A stretch of 64,000 nt of DNA from Phycisphaeraceae bacterium (GCA_002716625.1 PBAS01000032.1:20282-84281); one strand, 5' to 3'. Positions 18,361-28,819 are shown, counted from the stretch's first letter. Numbers and translations: made by a program. The notes: a model not told the origin generated them from the sequence alone.

Positions 18361-18434
18361 GGGCTCGTAGCTCAGTTGGTCAGAGCGCGCCCCTGATAAG
18401 GGCGAGGTCGGAAGTTCGAATCTTCCCGGGCCCA
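18361..18434 (+). tRNA. tRNA-Ile (anticodon GAU)
   Basis: A 74-base cloverleaf: acceptor GGGCTCG with CGGGCCC (one T-G pair), anticodon stem CGCCC/GGGCG around CTGATAA giving GAU, T-arm with GTTCGAATC, discriminator A, no encoded CCA. tRNA-Ile(GAU) often lies in rRNA spacers, but no rRNA is next to this one. Confidence 0.96.
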
Positions 18435-18476
18435 TTTTTCTCAAGTTGGGTTTAATCATTTTCCTGATGATGACCG

Positions 18477-19433
18477 TTAACGACCAAGGATTGTCTCGAT
18501 CTCAGTCATCTGGCCAGGCTGGAGGGGGCCAAATTGCATTGCGTTCGCATTTTCTTTTACCTGTCGGATTGTTTTGAAGCCGGGTATTGGGATCGTCTTG
18601 TCGCAACGTGCCCAGATCCAGGCAAGTGCCCCTTGTCCTGGTGTGCGTCCTTCGCTGCTAAGAATTTCCCTTATCGTCTCCAGTTGTTTGAGTTGGATAG
18701 CCTGTTTCCCATCTTGAAAATTCCAGTTCTGTCTGAAGTCATCTGTCGGCAAGCATGAGTCATGGCTGAATTTTCCGGTTAGGATCCCTTTGCCCAGGGG
18801 GTTCTTGTTAATGCTGGCCAAGTTGTGTTCTTCGCAAACTAGTAGAGCTTCAGGATTCCGTGAAAGGACATTGAGAAGGTGTTGTATGGCCGTGCAATAC
18901 TGACCTGCTGCAAACACGCAGGCATGTTTCGCCTTATCCGTACTCCAGCCATACCAACGGATTTTTCCCTCGGCGACCAATTCTTCAAGAACATCGCGGG
19001 CGGTCAATGCATCATCTGGGCCATAACTTCCGACATGGAACTGATATAAATCAATATGGTCCCGCTCTAATCGATTGAGACTTCTTTCGCAGCAATTTCG
19101 GATGTAAACGGGGTCGGCGCAGATCCCTGATGCTTGACGGGAGGGTTCGTTATGCTTGTAGCCGAACTTGGTTGTAATGACGACATCACCATGTTTGCCG
19201 TCCAGGGTTTTGGCCAGTACACGTTCACTGCGACCGCACCCATAAAGGTCAGCCGTGTCAAAGAAATTGACTCCCGTATCTATTGCTCTGTGGATTGCAT
19301 GCACCGATTCGTCATCATCAACGATGCCCCAGCCATTGGGATTTCCTTCAAAACAGTAGGGGCCACCAATCGCCCAACATCCCATCCCCAGTGCACTAAC
19401 TTCAGGGCCGCTTCGACCTAATGTCCTGTTTAT
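18477..19433 (-). CDS. Aldo/keto reductase
   Basis: An NADPH-dependent oxidoreductase of the TIM-barrel AKR family. The tetrad is visible: Asp and Tyr in 'FFDTADLYGCGRSE', Lys in 'VITTKFGYK', His in 'LYQFHVG'. The first standard start is ATG 19385 (302 residues), but the frame is open upstream to 19433 and reads 'NRTLGRSGPEVSALG', the usual AKR N-terminus, without any ATG, GTG or TTG. The family start would coincide with an ATA at 19433-19431. Either ATA is used, which is rare, or the base is wrong or mutated. Leads a minus-strand run with ABM and PhyH genes. Confidence 0.85.
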   Translation of the reverse strand: MNRTLGRSGPEVSALGMGCWAIGGPYCFEGNPNGWGIVDDDESVHAIHRAIDTGVNFFDTADLYGCGRSERVLAKTLDGKHGDVVITTKFGYKHNEPSRQASGICADPVYIRNCCERSLNRLERDHIDLYQFHVGSYGPDDALTARDVLEELVAEGKIRWYGWSTDKAKHACVFAAGQYCTAIQHLLNVLSRNPEALLVCEEHNLASINKNPLGKGILTGKFSHDSCLPTDDFRQNWNFQDGKQAIQLKQLETIREILSSEGRTPGQGALAWIWARCDKTIPIPGFKTIRQVKENANAMQFGPLQPGQMTEIETILGR

Positions 19434-19511
19434 TTCATCCGGTTTTCATCATGTGGTTATTTGATGGCAGTGATTGTCGTCATGGTCCGTGATTGTCTAC
19501 GGTGCTTGAAT

Positions 19512-19820
19512 TTACCGCTCCTCAAGGATCAATAAATCTGTTTCTGCAATGATCGCGCCTACGTGCTCTCGAAAATTCTGCATGTGCGGTGCCACGAGGT
19601 GGGCCTTGAGATAGTCGAGGCTGTCCCATTTTTCAATGATCGTAATGGTGTCCGAGTTCACCGGTTCCTGTCGGTCGATGTCGGTTGCCAAGTCAATGGT
19701 AGGGACATAGCTGATACAGCCTTTCTCGGCATGTACGGCGGGCAACAATTCCTTGAATGCGGTGAGAAGTTCAGGGGCATGTCCGTGTTTGGCAGAGATT
19801 CTTGCGATTACGTGAATCAT
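19512..19820 (-). CDS. ABM-domain (antibiotic biosynthesis monooxygenase-like) protein
   Basis: A 102-residue ferredoxin-like fold protein: 'IHVIARISAKHGHAPELLTA', 'GCISYVPTID', 'ITIIEKWDSLDYLKAHL' and 'PHMQNF' follow the ABM pattern. Members are dimers that act as cofactor-free monooxygenases, haem degraders or autoinducer modifiers. It lies between the aldo/keto reductase and two PhyH oxygenases on the same strand, so a shared oxidative pathway is possible. Confidence 0.83.
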   Translation of the reverse strand: MIHVIARISAKHGHAPELLTAFKELLPAVHAEKGCISYVPTIDLATDIDRQEPVNSDTITIIEKWDSLDYLKAHLVAPHMQNFREHVGAIIAETDLLILEER

Positions 19821-19908
19821 AATGTGATATCTCCAAGCGTGGATGGTGACCGTGGGGCGGAAACTATCGGCATGATCAACGGATCGTTGCCATTCCAGTG
19901 AAGGAATT

Positions 19909-20691
19909 TTAGATGATGTCTTTTCGGTGTGGAAAGGAAAAGGGTGGTTTGGCTAATTCAAAGTTGCCATGTGGATCTTTGCCGTGGATCAGGATGGGTC
20001 GCCACTTGTTTTTCGTGCCAATAGGTCCGGGTGCAGTGGGTGTTACTGAGGTGGGAATATAGCGGATGGTCATACCGCAACGGCGACGGTTTGAGCGGTT
20101 TGGGAGACTTCCGTGAATCACCATGCCATCGTGAAGCGACATCTGCCCGGCTTTGAGGATGCAGTCAATTGCTTGGGTTTCCTGCTGCTTGGTGACGATC
20201 AATTCCTGGTTGATACTTAGTAGGTTGCCCGGTTCTTCTGATTTGCCATGATCCAGCAGCCCGCCAATGTGCGTACTTGGAATGATCTGCATGCAACCAT
20301 TTTCGCGGTCGCTGTCGTCCACGGCATACCAGGCCGTCACTTCGACCGGTGGTTCGAGGCCCCAGTACCGTAGATCTTGATGCCAGGCCACGAATTTATC
20401 GTCGGGACCATACTTGCAGAAAAAATGGGTTGATAGCAGCAAGACATCATCTCCAATGATTTCTGTCACGCGATCAACGATTTTGGGGTGTGTGGCCATC
20501 TCCCAAATGAATGGTTGTTTGAAATGGTGGTCGAATAGTCCGGCCTGGCATCTGGCATGCCCTATTTCGCTCTCCAGTTCGTCAAAACACCCCTGTATAC
20601 GTTGCACGTCGGTGCCTACCAGGACGTCGATGCCCGATAGGCAACCATCTTTCTTATAGGATTCGATTTGCTCAGCACGCAATGGAGGCAT
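19909..20691 (-). CDS. Phytanoyl-CoA dioxygenase (PhyH) family protein
   Basis: A 260-residue Fe(II)/2-oxoglutarate oxygenase. 'FVAWHQDLRYWG' has the HxD iron motif, 'MVIHGSLPNRSNRRRCG' the distal His and 2-oxoglutarate Arg, and 'DRENGCMQIIPSTH' the usual linking strand. Full length for the family. It is next to a second PhyH gene (20794) and the two are probably co-transcribed with 100 bases between them. They are divergent from each other in sequence, so probably different substrates. Confidence 0.9.
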   Translation of the reverse strand: MPPLRAEQIESYKKDGCLSGIDVLVGTDVQRIQGCFDELESEIGHARCQAGLFDHHFKQPFIWEMATHPKIVDRVTEIIGDDVLLLSTHFFCKYGPDDKFVAWHQDLRYWGLEPPVEVTAWYAVDDSDRENGCMQIIPSTHIGGLLDHGKSEEPGNLLSINQELIVTKQQETQAIDCILKAGQMSLHDGMVIHGSLPNRSNRRRCGMTIRYIPTSVTPTAPGPIGTKNKWRPILIHGKDPHGNFELAKPPFSFPHRKDII

Positions 20692-20793
20692 GTTTGTCGG
20701 GTGATGATCGGCAGGGGTTATTAAGGGACACCACTCTCACAATAATAGCACAATCAATAGATGACAACGTGGTTTGCAAAAGAGCTTTTGTTG

Positions 20794-21690
20794 TTACCGA
20801 GCGAGATCAATTCCGCTGTCGGTAAAAAGCCTAATCCATTCTTCGTGGGACTGGGTAATACGCTGTGGATCTTGGTCGCTTCTGGCAACAAACCCCGGGA
20901 CCTCATTGCGACCAGTTGGAAGTCCGAGGCCGCAGTAACGGCTGTCTATACTCCAGCGGACACCATCGGTTTTATTCGTTAACGACCGGTGGACAACACG
21001 CTCCATGGTTAATAGGACATCACCAACGTCAACTTCGCACGTAATCACTTCCCCCGCGGGAAGGTTCTCATCTCTAATGCCCACTGGTGCTTGGGTGTCA
21101 GGATCATCGGTGAGTTTTTCGTGGGGGATATTACCGCAATGATTTGAACCGCGCAGCACTTGGAGACAGCCATTCTGTGCTGTGGCTGGGACCAGTGGTA
21201 TCCAGCAATTGACAATTAATGTATTGCTGGCATCGTCATCTGCGAGATATCCCATGTCCTGATGCCATGGAACTTCCGTGTGCATGTGGTCTGGTAACTT
21301 TGCCCTGACAGCGTACTGTGGATGGGCCAGAATCTCAGGTCCAATGAGCGACTCGATGATATCTAATAGATCAGGATGCCGTCGCAGATGAAAGACTCCG
21401 GGAGTTTTAAGCTTACCGATTTTTCGGTATTCCTTCCAGATCCAATTGGGTTCGCTGCAAGCAGATCCAAGTTGGGCCAGTCGTTGCGCAAATGGTGAAT
21501 TGGTATATGTATGGTCTTGATCGAGGATTCCCTGGTCGAGGGCGGCGGAGGTCAGGTTCTCGACTAATTCTTCGAGGTCATGAATCAATGGTTTAGCAGC
21601 TTCATCACTAATCACATCACGGACAATCAGAAAACCATCGTTCTGAAACTGTTGTACTTGTTCGGCGGTTAGGGTACTAGTGTTTGCCAT
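20794..21690 (-). CDS. Phytanoyl-CoA dioxygenase (PhyH) family protein
   Basis: A 298-residue Fe(II)/2-oxoglutarate oxygenase. 'VPWHQDMGYL' contains the HxD motif, 'ERVVHRSLTNKTDGVRWS' the distal His and Arg, and 'AQNGCLQVLRGSNHCG' the central strand. It opens 'LTAEQVQQFQNDGFLIVRDV', typical of this family. First gene of the minus-strand run that ends at the aldo/keto reductase. Confidence 0.9.
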   Translation of the reverse strand: MANTSTLTAEQVQQFQNDGFLIVRDVISDEAAKPLIHDLEELVENLTSAALDQGILDQDHTYTNSPFAQRLAQLGSACSEPNWIWKEYRKIGKLKTPGVFHLRRHPDLLDIIESLIGPEILAHPQYAVRAKLPDHMHTEVPWHQDMGYLADDDASNTLIVNCWIPLVPATAQNGCLQVLRGSNHCGNIPHEKLTDDPDTQAPVGIRDENLPAGEVITCEVDVGDVLLTMERVVHRSLTNKTDGVRWSIDSRYCGLGLPTGRNEVPGFVARSDQDPQRITQSHEEWIRLFTDSGIDLAR

Positions 21691-21839
21691 CTTCCATACA
21701 GCCCTTGGTGTTTTCGAGAGTTCTTCGTTGTTATTGGTTAAGCTGTGAATCTATATGACTATTGTAACATCATTAAAATACCCATGTGCAAGATGGATGT
21801 GTTCATCGGCTTTGTGGTTGATTGTGAGTATTAAACAGA

Positions 21840-23480
21840 ATGGATGATACGACGCAGTTTGATAAGTCAGATAAAACATGGCAGATCATTACGCCGTTGC
21901 AGTGGGAACAGGCAACGGCAAGTCATGACAACACCTGCCAATCTAAGGGCATCCTAACGCTTGGTGACGGTGAACAGGGAAGATGGACCAGTCAATGGCA
22001 TTCGATGCGACAGCCGGTCAGCAGTTTTCAGGTGAATGTTGAAGCGCGGATTGATTTGTTCACACATAAGACAATTGAAACCATCGTCAAGGGGTCTCAA
22101 AGACCTTTTGCCGATTCAGATGGGTTGAAGCATACTTGGTATGGCAGGTGTATGATTGCCATTGTGGATTCCAGTCGCTGGATCATGGCTTTGAGATCAG
22201 GAATCGGTCATGTCAATTGGGGAATGCGAGATGCGATCCACCTGATTACATCGAACAATGAAGGAAGGTCCTGGAGTCCGTTGAACCGGTGGTTTGATGG
22301 TTCCGTGATTGATGGCACGCCGTACGAAGACGGTTGTACACATAGTGAGCCAGGACTTTACCGAATGCCGAACGGTGATCTGATTTTACAGTTCTGGCGC
22401 ACATCATTTGAGACGGGAACCAAGCAGCTGCGGTCGAGGGACAATGGGAAGACCTGGTTGGCGGACCATGATCGTATTCGTATTGTGGGTGTACCGGGCG
22501 CAGCCGATGACCGTGCTTTGGGATGTCAAGATTATTTCATTGATCCAGACAACTCATCGCATGTATACATGGCATTCGAATACTTTCATTACAACGGCAG
22601 GGCAGGGTGCGTTTTGGCAAGATCAGTTGATAATTGTCGGAGTTATCAGTTTGTCAGTTGGCTGGGTCCGCTGGCCGATGAGGGACCGGGCCCTCACAAC
22701 AAGGCCACGTTTGAGCCAGCCATCGAGTATGTGGGAAACCGATCCATTATCGCCATCCTGAGAGATGCAACGGCCAACCGTTTTACATGGCAGACGGTCA
22801 GTATGGATATGGGCCTGACATTTGGGCAACTCAAGGATATTTCCAGTCAGGTTGACGGTGGTGTGACCAATGGACTTTGGCAGCGGGCCAGATTGTTTAA
22901 AGAAAGCAATCCCTGTTTTCAGAGGAATAATTGTTTGGATTACTCAAAAGGGGAAGGCCGTTTGTGGGGTTTTGGTATTCACAGTAATGGCGGCGGCTAT
23001 ACCCGAAAGCCAGTGGTCTATTGGTCCGACGACAATGGGCGGTCATGGCAGGGACCACAACTGCTTCACGGCACCATGCAGCCGGGTACGGATACAGGAT
23101 ATGGCGATCTTAAATGCCGGGCGGATCACACGTTTGTAGGTGCCACGTACTACGTCAATCCAGACCATGTGAAAAGAGGAAATCGGCAGATACAGCGCAG
23201 TATTCAAGCCGCGGCAGTGGATCCGACGCAAATGGGGATTACGACCAAGGATTCAGACGTTGAGCAATATACTTTTGGCGGTCAGCGGGCGAGCATCAAA
23301 ATTGAATTTGATCGCGGTAATACGCCTAGTACAGAGTCGAAAGTTTATGAGATTCATGACGGGTCTAATACGTTCTCTGTATCGGCGATGTCGGGTAACC
23401 GTTGGCGATTCATCATCCAACTTGAAGCGACTTCTTCAGCCTCCAGTCCAGGCATTGCTGGTATTCATGTCGAGCAGTAA
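21840..23480 (+). CDS. Sialidase-like BNR/Asp-box beta-propeller protein
   Basis: A 546-residue protein without a signal peptide. Asp-box repeats are visible as 'SNNEGRSW' (residue 139), 'SRDNGKTW' (202) and 'SDDNGRSW' (391), with a further degenerate copy 'SMDMGLTF' (321), giving a six-bladed propeller as in exo-sialidases. A beta-rich domain follows from about residue 470. The catalytic Tyr/Glu and Arg triad cannot be assigned safely. Absence of an export signal argues for an intracellular or differently exported enzyme. Stands alone with 150-base gaps at both sides. Confidence 0.75.
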   Translation: MDDTTQFDKSDKTWQIITPLQWEQATASHDNTCQSKGILTLGDGEQGRWTSQWHSMRQPVSSFQVNVEARIDLFTHKTIETIVKGSQRPFADSDGLKHTWYGRCMIAIVDSSRWIMALRSGIGHVNWGMRDAIHLITSNNEGRSWSPLNRWFDGSVIDGTPYEDGCTHSEPGLYRMPNGDLILQFWRTSFETGTKQLRSRDNGKTWLADHDRIRIVGVPGAADDRALGCQDYFIDPDNSSHVYMAFEYFHYNGRAGCVLARSVDNCRSYQFVSWLGPLADEGPGPHNKATFEPAIEYVGNRSIIAILRDATANRFTWQTVSMDMGLTFGQLKDISSQVDGGVTNGLWQRARLFKESNPCFQRNNCLDYSKGEGRLWGFGIHSNGGGYTRKPVVYWSDDNGRSWQGPQLLHGTMQPGTDTGYGDLKCRADHTFVGATYYVNPDHVKRGNRQIQRSIQAAAVDPTQMGITTKDSDVEQYTFGGQRASIKIEFDRGNTPSTESKVYEIHDGSNTFSVSAMSGNRWRFIIQLEATSSASSPGIAGIHVEQ

Positions 23481-23651
23481 TGATTGGAACTGGTGATGCT
23501 GGGTTTAGGCCTGCCGGGAATGCTTAAGAGCAAGCTGGCGGTTGAATATCAATCCGGAAAATAAGTGAAAGGCTGTGACGCACTGCACGGTTTCCTCTTG
23601 GGGCTAGGATACATCACTGGTCATCTTCAATTGTCAATCAGGTCTGCGGTC

Positions 23652-25565
23652 CTATAGGTCTAGATCCCGGGCCTCCTGGGCCCGCTCCATGATGAACTGG
23701 AATCGCGGGCTGGGGTCTTTACCCATCAATTCGCCGACAACACGGTCTGCCGCAAGTGGATCGGATATTTCGACACGCATCATTTGGCGGGTTTTGGGGT
23801 TTAGAGTTGTCTGCCACAATACCTTTGGCATCATTTCGCCCAATCCCTTGAAGCGGGTGATGTCTGCCTTGCCATTCTTGCTGTGTTTTTTGATGATCTG
23901 ATCACAGGCTTCATCATCTTGTGCCCAGTGGGTGACCTTGCCAATATCAACACGATATAGCGGTGGGCACGCAAGATAGATGCGGTGAGCTTCAATCAGT
24001 TTGCGCATGTGTCGGAAGATGAAAGTTAACAGAAGTGTGGTGATGTGATGGCCATCTGAATCGGCATCCATGAGTAATATGATTCGGTTATATCGCAATT
24101 TGGAAATATCAAATTGTTTGCCCAGGCCGCACCCCAGGGCTGTGACAATATCGGAAAGTTCTTTGTTTTCCAGGACTTTTGCCAAGGAGGCTTGCTCGAC
24201 GTTGAGGACCTTGCCGCGTAGTGGCAAAATGGCTTGTGTTTGGCGATCGCGTCCCTGCTTGGCACTGCCACCAGCTGAATCACCTTCTACGATAAACAGT
24301 TCACTGTTGGTGGATGCGGGGTTGGTGCAGTCGCTCAACTTGCCTGGAAGGTTCAGCCGATTGTTGGTCGCACTTTTGCGTGTAATGTGTGCCGATGCGG
24401 CACGTGATGCCTCACGTGCTCGTGCAGCCAGAATAATTCTTGCAATCACGGCCTCAGCCGCAGTTCGGTTGTGATTGAGCCAGTGTTCCAGGCTGGGGCG
24501 TACGGCACCATCGAGTGCAGCGAGCATGTCCTGATTGTTCAACCGCTCCTTGGTCTGTCCCTGGAATTGTGGATTGGTCAGGAAAATGCTGAGCACGCCT
24601 GTCAGGCCTTCACGGATATCCTCTGCCGCGATGGTGATCCCCTTCGGCGTCAACTTGTGTGTGACAATGTAATTTCTGATCGCCTTTGTGACACCGCTAC
24701 GCAAGCCATTCTCATGTGTCCCACCTGCCGTGGTGGGGATGCCATTTACAAAACTTCGAATGGTTTCGTCGGTTGATTCAGTCCATTGCAAAATAAGTGC
24801 GATCCGAAGTTTGGTCCTGGCATCTTCCTTGTCAAACATAAACATTGCATCATGGGAGGGCTTTGCCTGTCGATCAGAGAGGATCTTGCGTTGGAAATCG
24901 GCTAGGCCATCCTTGTGCTCAAACACGTCCTTCTGTTTATTAACCTGATCATCAAAGGTCACCTTGACCGCCTTGTGTAGAAAGCTGATGACCTCAAGTC
25001 GTTCGCGGATGAGTTGGGGATCGAACTCCGTTTTGGGGAAAATTTTCGGGTCTGGGCAAAAGAAGATGTCCGTGCCGGTGCCCCGTGCAGTTGGGCCACG
25101 GCCTAGGCGAGTAATCGCTTTCCCATACTTGAACTTCTGTTGCCAGCGACGCCCGTTCTTGCGAATGGTGGCGACAAACTGTTTGCACAGTGCATTGACC
25201 ACGCTGGCACCCACTCCGTGCAAACCTCCGGAAGTGGCATAGTTTTTTCCCTCAAATTTTCCGCCGGCATGCAGCGTGGTCAAGATGATTTCCAGGGCCG
25301 GTTTCTTAAACTTCGGATGTTTATCGACCGGAATTCCACGGCCATTATCGGTGACGGTGATCGAAGCGCCATCTTTGTGAAGCGTGACGCCAATCTCGGT
25401 GGCATGCCCGTTCATGGCTTCGTCGACGGCATTGTCCACGATCTCCCATACCAGATGATGCAAACCGCTGCTCCCTACACCACCGATGTACATGCCCGGA
25501 CGTTTGCGAACCGGGTCAAGTCCTTCAAGCACGGTGATGTCTTTGGCGGTGTATGTCGCGGTCAT
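23652..25565 (-). CDS. gyrB: DNA gyrase subunit B (or ParE-type) ATPase
   Basis: A 637-residue type II topoisomerase ATPase subunit. GHKL site: 'EIVDNAVDEAMNG', 'VTDNGRGIPVD', 'GLHGVGASVVNAL'. TOPRIM: 'EGDSAGGSAKQGRDR' and 'LMDADSDGHHI'. 'QKFKYGKAITRLG' is the transducer side. The start lies two bases after the gyrA stop, so they are translationally coupled. Length fits both GyrB and ParE; the partner's gyrase-type features favour gyrase. Confidence 0.9.
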   Translation of the reverse strand: MTATYTAKDITVLEGLDPVRKRPGMYIGGVGSSGLHHLVWEIVDNAVDEAMNGHATEIGVTLHKDGASITVTDNGRGIPVDKHPKFKKPALEIILTTLHAGGKFEGKNYATSGGLHGVGASVVNALCKQFVATIRKNGRRWQQKFKYGKAITRLGRGPTARGTGTDIFFCPDPKIFPKTEFDPQLIRERLEVISFLHKAVKVTFDDQVNKQKDVFEHKDGLADFQRKILSDRQAKPSHDAMFMFDKEDARTKLRIALILQWTESTDETIRSFVNGIPTTAGGTHENGLRSGVTKAIRNYIVTHKLTPKGITIAAEDIREGLTGVLSIFLTNPQFQGQTKERLNNQDMLAALDGAVRPSLEHWLNHNRTAAEAVIARIILAARAREASRAASAHITRKSATNNRLNLPGKLSDCTNPASTNSELFIVEGDSAGGSAKQGRDRQTQAILPLRGKVLNVEQASLAKVLENKELSDIVTALGCGLGKQFDISKLRYNRIILLMDADSDGHHITTLLLTFIFRHMRKLIEAHRIYLACPPLYRVDIGKVTHWAQDDEACDQIIKKHSKNGKADITRFKGLGEMMPKVLWQTTLNPKTRQMMRVEISDPLAADRVVGELMGKDPSPRFQFIMERAQEARDLDL

Positions 25566-25567
25566 GA

Positions 25568-28006
25568 TTAATCTTCAATGGATTGCGGTGTGGCGATTCC
25601 ATCGGGAATAACATGTTTAATCGATCCCCGTTTCATGATCTGTCTGCCTTTGCCACCGCGGCTGGTGACTTCATACTTGGCGGTGCTAATCGTGCGCTTG
25701 CTTCCCTGGCTGGTTATAACTTCCAACAGGTCGCGATCACCCTGTGATACTTTGAAGCCAATGACATGGTCATCCTTGGTTACCTTGATGAGGATCACGC
25801 CGCGGCCCGGGCCGGCGAGGTAATTCACTTCCTCGGCACAGCAAAGGATTGCCCGTGCCTTATGGGTGATTGAAATTATAGTTTCATCGCCAAACAGGCG
25901 TGACACACCCACGACTTCAGCCCCAGGGGTCATCCGGGCGTATCGTCGTCCGTTTCGTGTACTTGGCTCGACAAACGATTCGAACCCGAATCGTAAACTG
26001 TAACCGTTGGTGGTCACTGCAAGTGCATGGGATGGTGGAGCATGGTCTTCATCGGGCGGCTTGATATCACCAATACTACGCAAGTCCAGGCTGAAAGCCG
26101 CGATGATACGTTCACCATCTTTTAGCTTGAAAAGCTTTTGTATGGGTTGGCCGTGGCCAGTGGTTGCAGGGATGTCTGCAATACGACAGGTATAAGCCGT
26201 GCCGAGGCTTGAAAAGAACACGCAGCTAGCACTGGTCGATCCGGCGAATACAGTTAGAACACGGTCGCCTTCACGCAAGCGAGTGGCGGCTGGATCCTTG
26301 ATTTCCTTTTGACGCTTTACCCAACCATCGGCTGTAATCAATACATGGTTGTCTTCCTTGATAATGAAATCCTTTGCTGTGAACTGTGGTTCATCGCTAA
26401 CAGTAGCAATAATCGTACGGCGCGAGTCGCCTTTGGCATAAGAGGCCTTAACCTGCTTGATCTCATCGCGCACGATTCCCCAGCGACCCTCTTCATCGGC
26501 AAGTAACCTGTTGATCTGGCGGGCCCGTTTCCGTTTGTCCTTGAGTTCGTCCCGAATGACCTGTATCTCGAGTCGGGCCAGCCGATACAATTTCAACTCA
26601 AGGATCGCATCGGTTTGTTCAGTATCGAGTTTGAAACGTCGCATGATCTTGACGGCGGCATCGGCCTTGCCGTCTGAGCCTCGGATGATCTTGATGATCT
26701 GATCCAGGCAATCAAAGACGGTCGAAAATCCCTCAAGAATATGAATGCGTCTTTTGAGTGCGGCTAGTTCATGTTCGAGCCGGCGTGTGATAACCTCCAA
26801 GCGGAAGGTTAGAAAATGTCCCAGAATTTCCCGTAGATCGCTACGCTGGGGACGTCCAACCTCGGGGTTTTCAGTCGGAATCAGGCATGTCAGGTTGACG
26901 TTGTAATTTAGTTGCAAAGGCGTATGCTTAAATAAGTAAGCCATGACCTTCTGGTCATCGGCGTCTTTCTTTATTTCAAGTTCGACCCGAACGTCGTCGG
27001 TAGAGATGTCGCGGACATCGAGTAGTTGGGGCAGTTTTCGGGTTACAGCAACGTCCGCAATACGTTCAACGAGAACGCTTTTGTTGACCGTGTATGGAAC
27101 GGACTTGATGTAGATCGTCTTGGTACTACGCTTTGCGGGCCCCTTTTCCCATGTGGCTCGCAAGCGTATTGGTCCACTTCCCGTTTGATAAATGGATTTC
27201 AACTCCGCGGGGGAGTTGAGAATCTGGCCGCCGGTAGGAAAGTCGGGGCCTTTGATGATCTTACATAACTGAGGGGTTTTTAGTTCGGGTTTGTCCAGTA
27301 AGCGTAGTAAAGCTGTACAAACCTCTCCAAGGTTGTGAGGAGGAATATTGGTGGCCATCCCCACGGCAATCCCGGTTGAGCCGTTGACCAGGAGGTTGGG
27401 TATCCGCGCGGGTAGTACAACCGGCTCATTGCGGGTTCCATCATAGTTCGGTCGCATGGCGACCGTGTCCTGACCGATTTCGATGAGCATCTCGTTGGCA
27501 ATTTGACCCAACCGGCACTCGGTATACCGCATCGCGGCCGCAGCGTCACCGTCTAGGGAGCCAAAGTTGCCGCTGCCATCAACCAGGGGCACGCGCAGGG
27601 AAAACGGTTGTGCCATACGGACCAACGCATCGTAGATCGCGGTATCCCCATGTGGGTGATAACCGCCCATTACATCACCCACGATCTTAGCGCATTTGCG
27701 ATGTTTGGCATCGGCAGTTACCCGCTGTTGCCACATCGTGTAGAGAATACGGCGTTGCACGGGCTTAAGGCCGTCCCGTACATCGGGTAACGCGCGACTT
27801 GTGATCACGGAAAGGGCATAATTTAGATAGCGGCTTCGGGCCACCTCATGTAGTGCAACCCGGTGGCCATTGCCTCCGGGAGAGGCATCGCCTGAAGCAG
27901 CGTCAATGTTCGGGTCATCAAACAGGGTACGCTGTGATTTTCTTTTGGTGCGGCGTTTGGCCAACGAAGTGGCCCTCCCTGGCGTATTTCGAACGGAGTT
28001 CGGCAT
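25568..28006 (-). CDS. gyrA: DNA gyrase subunit A
   Basis: An 812-residue DNA-cleaving subunit. The catalytic Tyr is in '[11 protein letters not shown]'. The quinolone region reads '[19 protein letters not shown]' and continues '[13 protein letters not shown]', the GyrA and not the ParC form. The position equivalent to E. coli Ser83 is Thr, and Asp87 is kept. The C-terminal pinwheel has '[13 protein letters not shown]', a variant of the GyrA box, supporting negative supercoiling. The N-terminus has a basic extension of about 45 residues. gyrA precedes gyrB here, and ruvC is divergent. Confidence 0.9.
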   Translation of the reverse strand: MPNSVRNTPGRATSLAKRRTKRKSQRTLFDDPNIDAASGDASPGGNGHRVALHEVARSRYLNYALSVITSRALPDVRDGLKPVQRRILYTMWQQRVTADAKHRKCAKIVGDVMGGYHPHGDTAIYDALVRMAQPFSLRVPLVDGSGNFGSLDGDAAAAMRYTECRLGQIANEMLIEIGQDTVAMRPNYDGTRNEPVVLPARIPNLLVNGSTGIAVGMATNIPPHNLGEVCTALLRLLDKPELKTPQLCKIIKGPDFPTGGQILNSPAELKSIYQTGSGPIRLRATWEKGPAKRSTKTIYIKSVPYTVNKSVLVERIADVAVTRKLPQLLDVRDISTDDVRVELEIKKDADDQKVMAYLFKHTPLQLNYNVNLTCLIPTENPEVGRPQRSDLREILGHFLTFRLEVITRRLEHELAALKRRIHILEGFSTVFDCLDQIIKIIRGSDGKADAAVKIMRRFKLDTEQTDAILELKLYRLARLEIQVIRDELKDKRKRARQINRLLADEEGRWGIVRDEIKQVKASYAKGDSRRTIIATVSDEPQFTAKDFIIKEDNHVLITADGWVKRQKEIKDPAATRLREGDRVLTVFAGSTSASCVFFSSLGTAYTCRIADIPATTGHGQPIQKLFKLKDGERIIAAFSLDLRSIGDIKPPDEDHAPPSHALAVTTNGYSLRFGFESFVEPSTRNGRRYARMTPGAEVVGVSRLFGDETIISITHKARAILCCAEEVNYLAGPGRGVILIKVTKDDHVIGFKVSQGDRDLLEVITSQGSKRTISTAKYEVTSRGGKGRQIMKRGSIKHVIPDGIATPQSIED

Positions 28007-28096
28007 CCAATGCCGGGTTCGCGCCTAAATTAGGCATTTGGTGGTGAAAGTACAAGTTTTGCGCAGCTATGCCCCAAGCCGATAAAATGTGTGGTT

Positions 28097-28597
28097 ATGC
28101 AACGTATACTGGCGATAGACCCGGGCTTGCGGACCATTGGTTACGCAGTGGTGGACTTAGCTGACAATGCTTTAGAGCCCAAGTGCATCGATGCGGGGAA
28201 GATCGCGCTGGATACAGGGCTACGGATTGAAGGGCGGTTGGGGCAACTATATGACGATTTGGTAAGTCTGATCGAAGAACATCATCCGCATTATTTGGCA
28301 GTCGAAAAGCTTTTTGCCCATTACCGCCATCCGCGAACGGCGATTCTTATGGCTCATGCACGCGGAGTGGTCCTGCTTTGTGCACAGCAGGCAAATATCC
28401 CGGTCCAAGATTTGTCGGCGACCGAGGTGAAGAAAGCAATTACCGGTTACGGCCATGCATCGAAGCAGCAGATACAACGGGCTGTTCAGCGCCAGTGCCG
28501 ACTGCCCGAAATACCCAGCCCTCCTGATGTGGCGGATGCCATTGCCATTGCTATTACATTTGCACGGCGAATTGCGTTGGCGCAGATCCAACGCTAG
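28097..28597 (+). CDS. ruvC: Crossover junction endodeoxyribonuclease RuvC
   Basis: A 166-residue Holliday junction resolvase. 'RILAIDPGLRTIGYAVV' holds the first catalytic Asp, 'LAVEKLFAHYRHPRTAI' the Glu, 'SATEVKKAITGYGHASKQQIQ' the DNA-binding segment, and 'PPDVADAIAIAITFA' the last Asp. ATG 28097 is taken; a GTG two codons earlier is possible and neither has a good binding site. RuvA and RuvB are not in the window. Confidence 0.93.
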   Translation: MQRILAIDPGLRTIGYAVVDLADNALEPKCIDAGKIALDTGLRIEGRLGQLYDDLVSLIEEHHPHYLAVEKLFAHYRHPRTAILMAHARGVVLLCAQQANIPVQDLSATEVKKAITGYGHASKQQIQRAVQRQCRLPEIPSPPDVADAIAIAITFARRIALAQIQR

Positions 28598-28819
28598 CTG
28601 GGCGCAAGTTTATTTGTTTCTATGGTCTGTACATGTCTTTTTGCATAGCCATGCTCTTGGTTGGATCATTTCTAAAGTGGTGCAGTATGGGTTCGTAGCT
28701 ATGCAACGGTCTGGGCAGGATTTGCTTCTTCTCAGGAAAAATTCATCTCTATCTCCTCCGATTTGTTCTGCGTATTCAATGCCTATTTGACTGATTGTGA
28801 TGTCCTGACGTGAAATCGA

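Noticed and set aside
18361..18434. rRNA operon around tRNA-Ile(GAU)
   Set aside because: Flanks are protein genes and short gaps; nothing resembles 16S or 23S rRNA.
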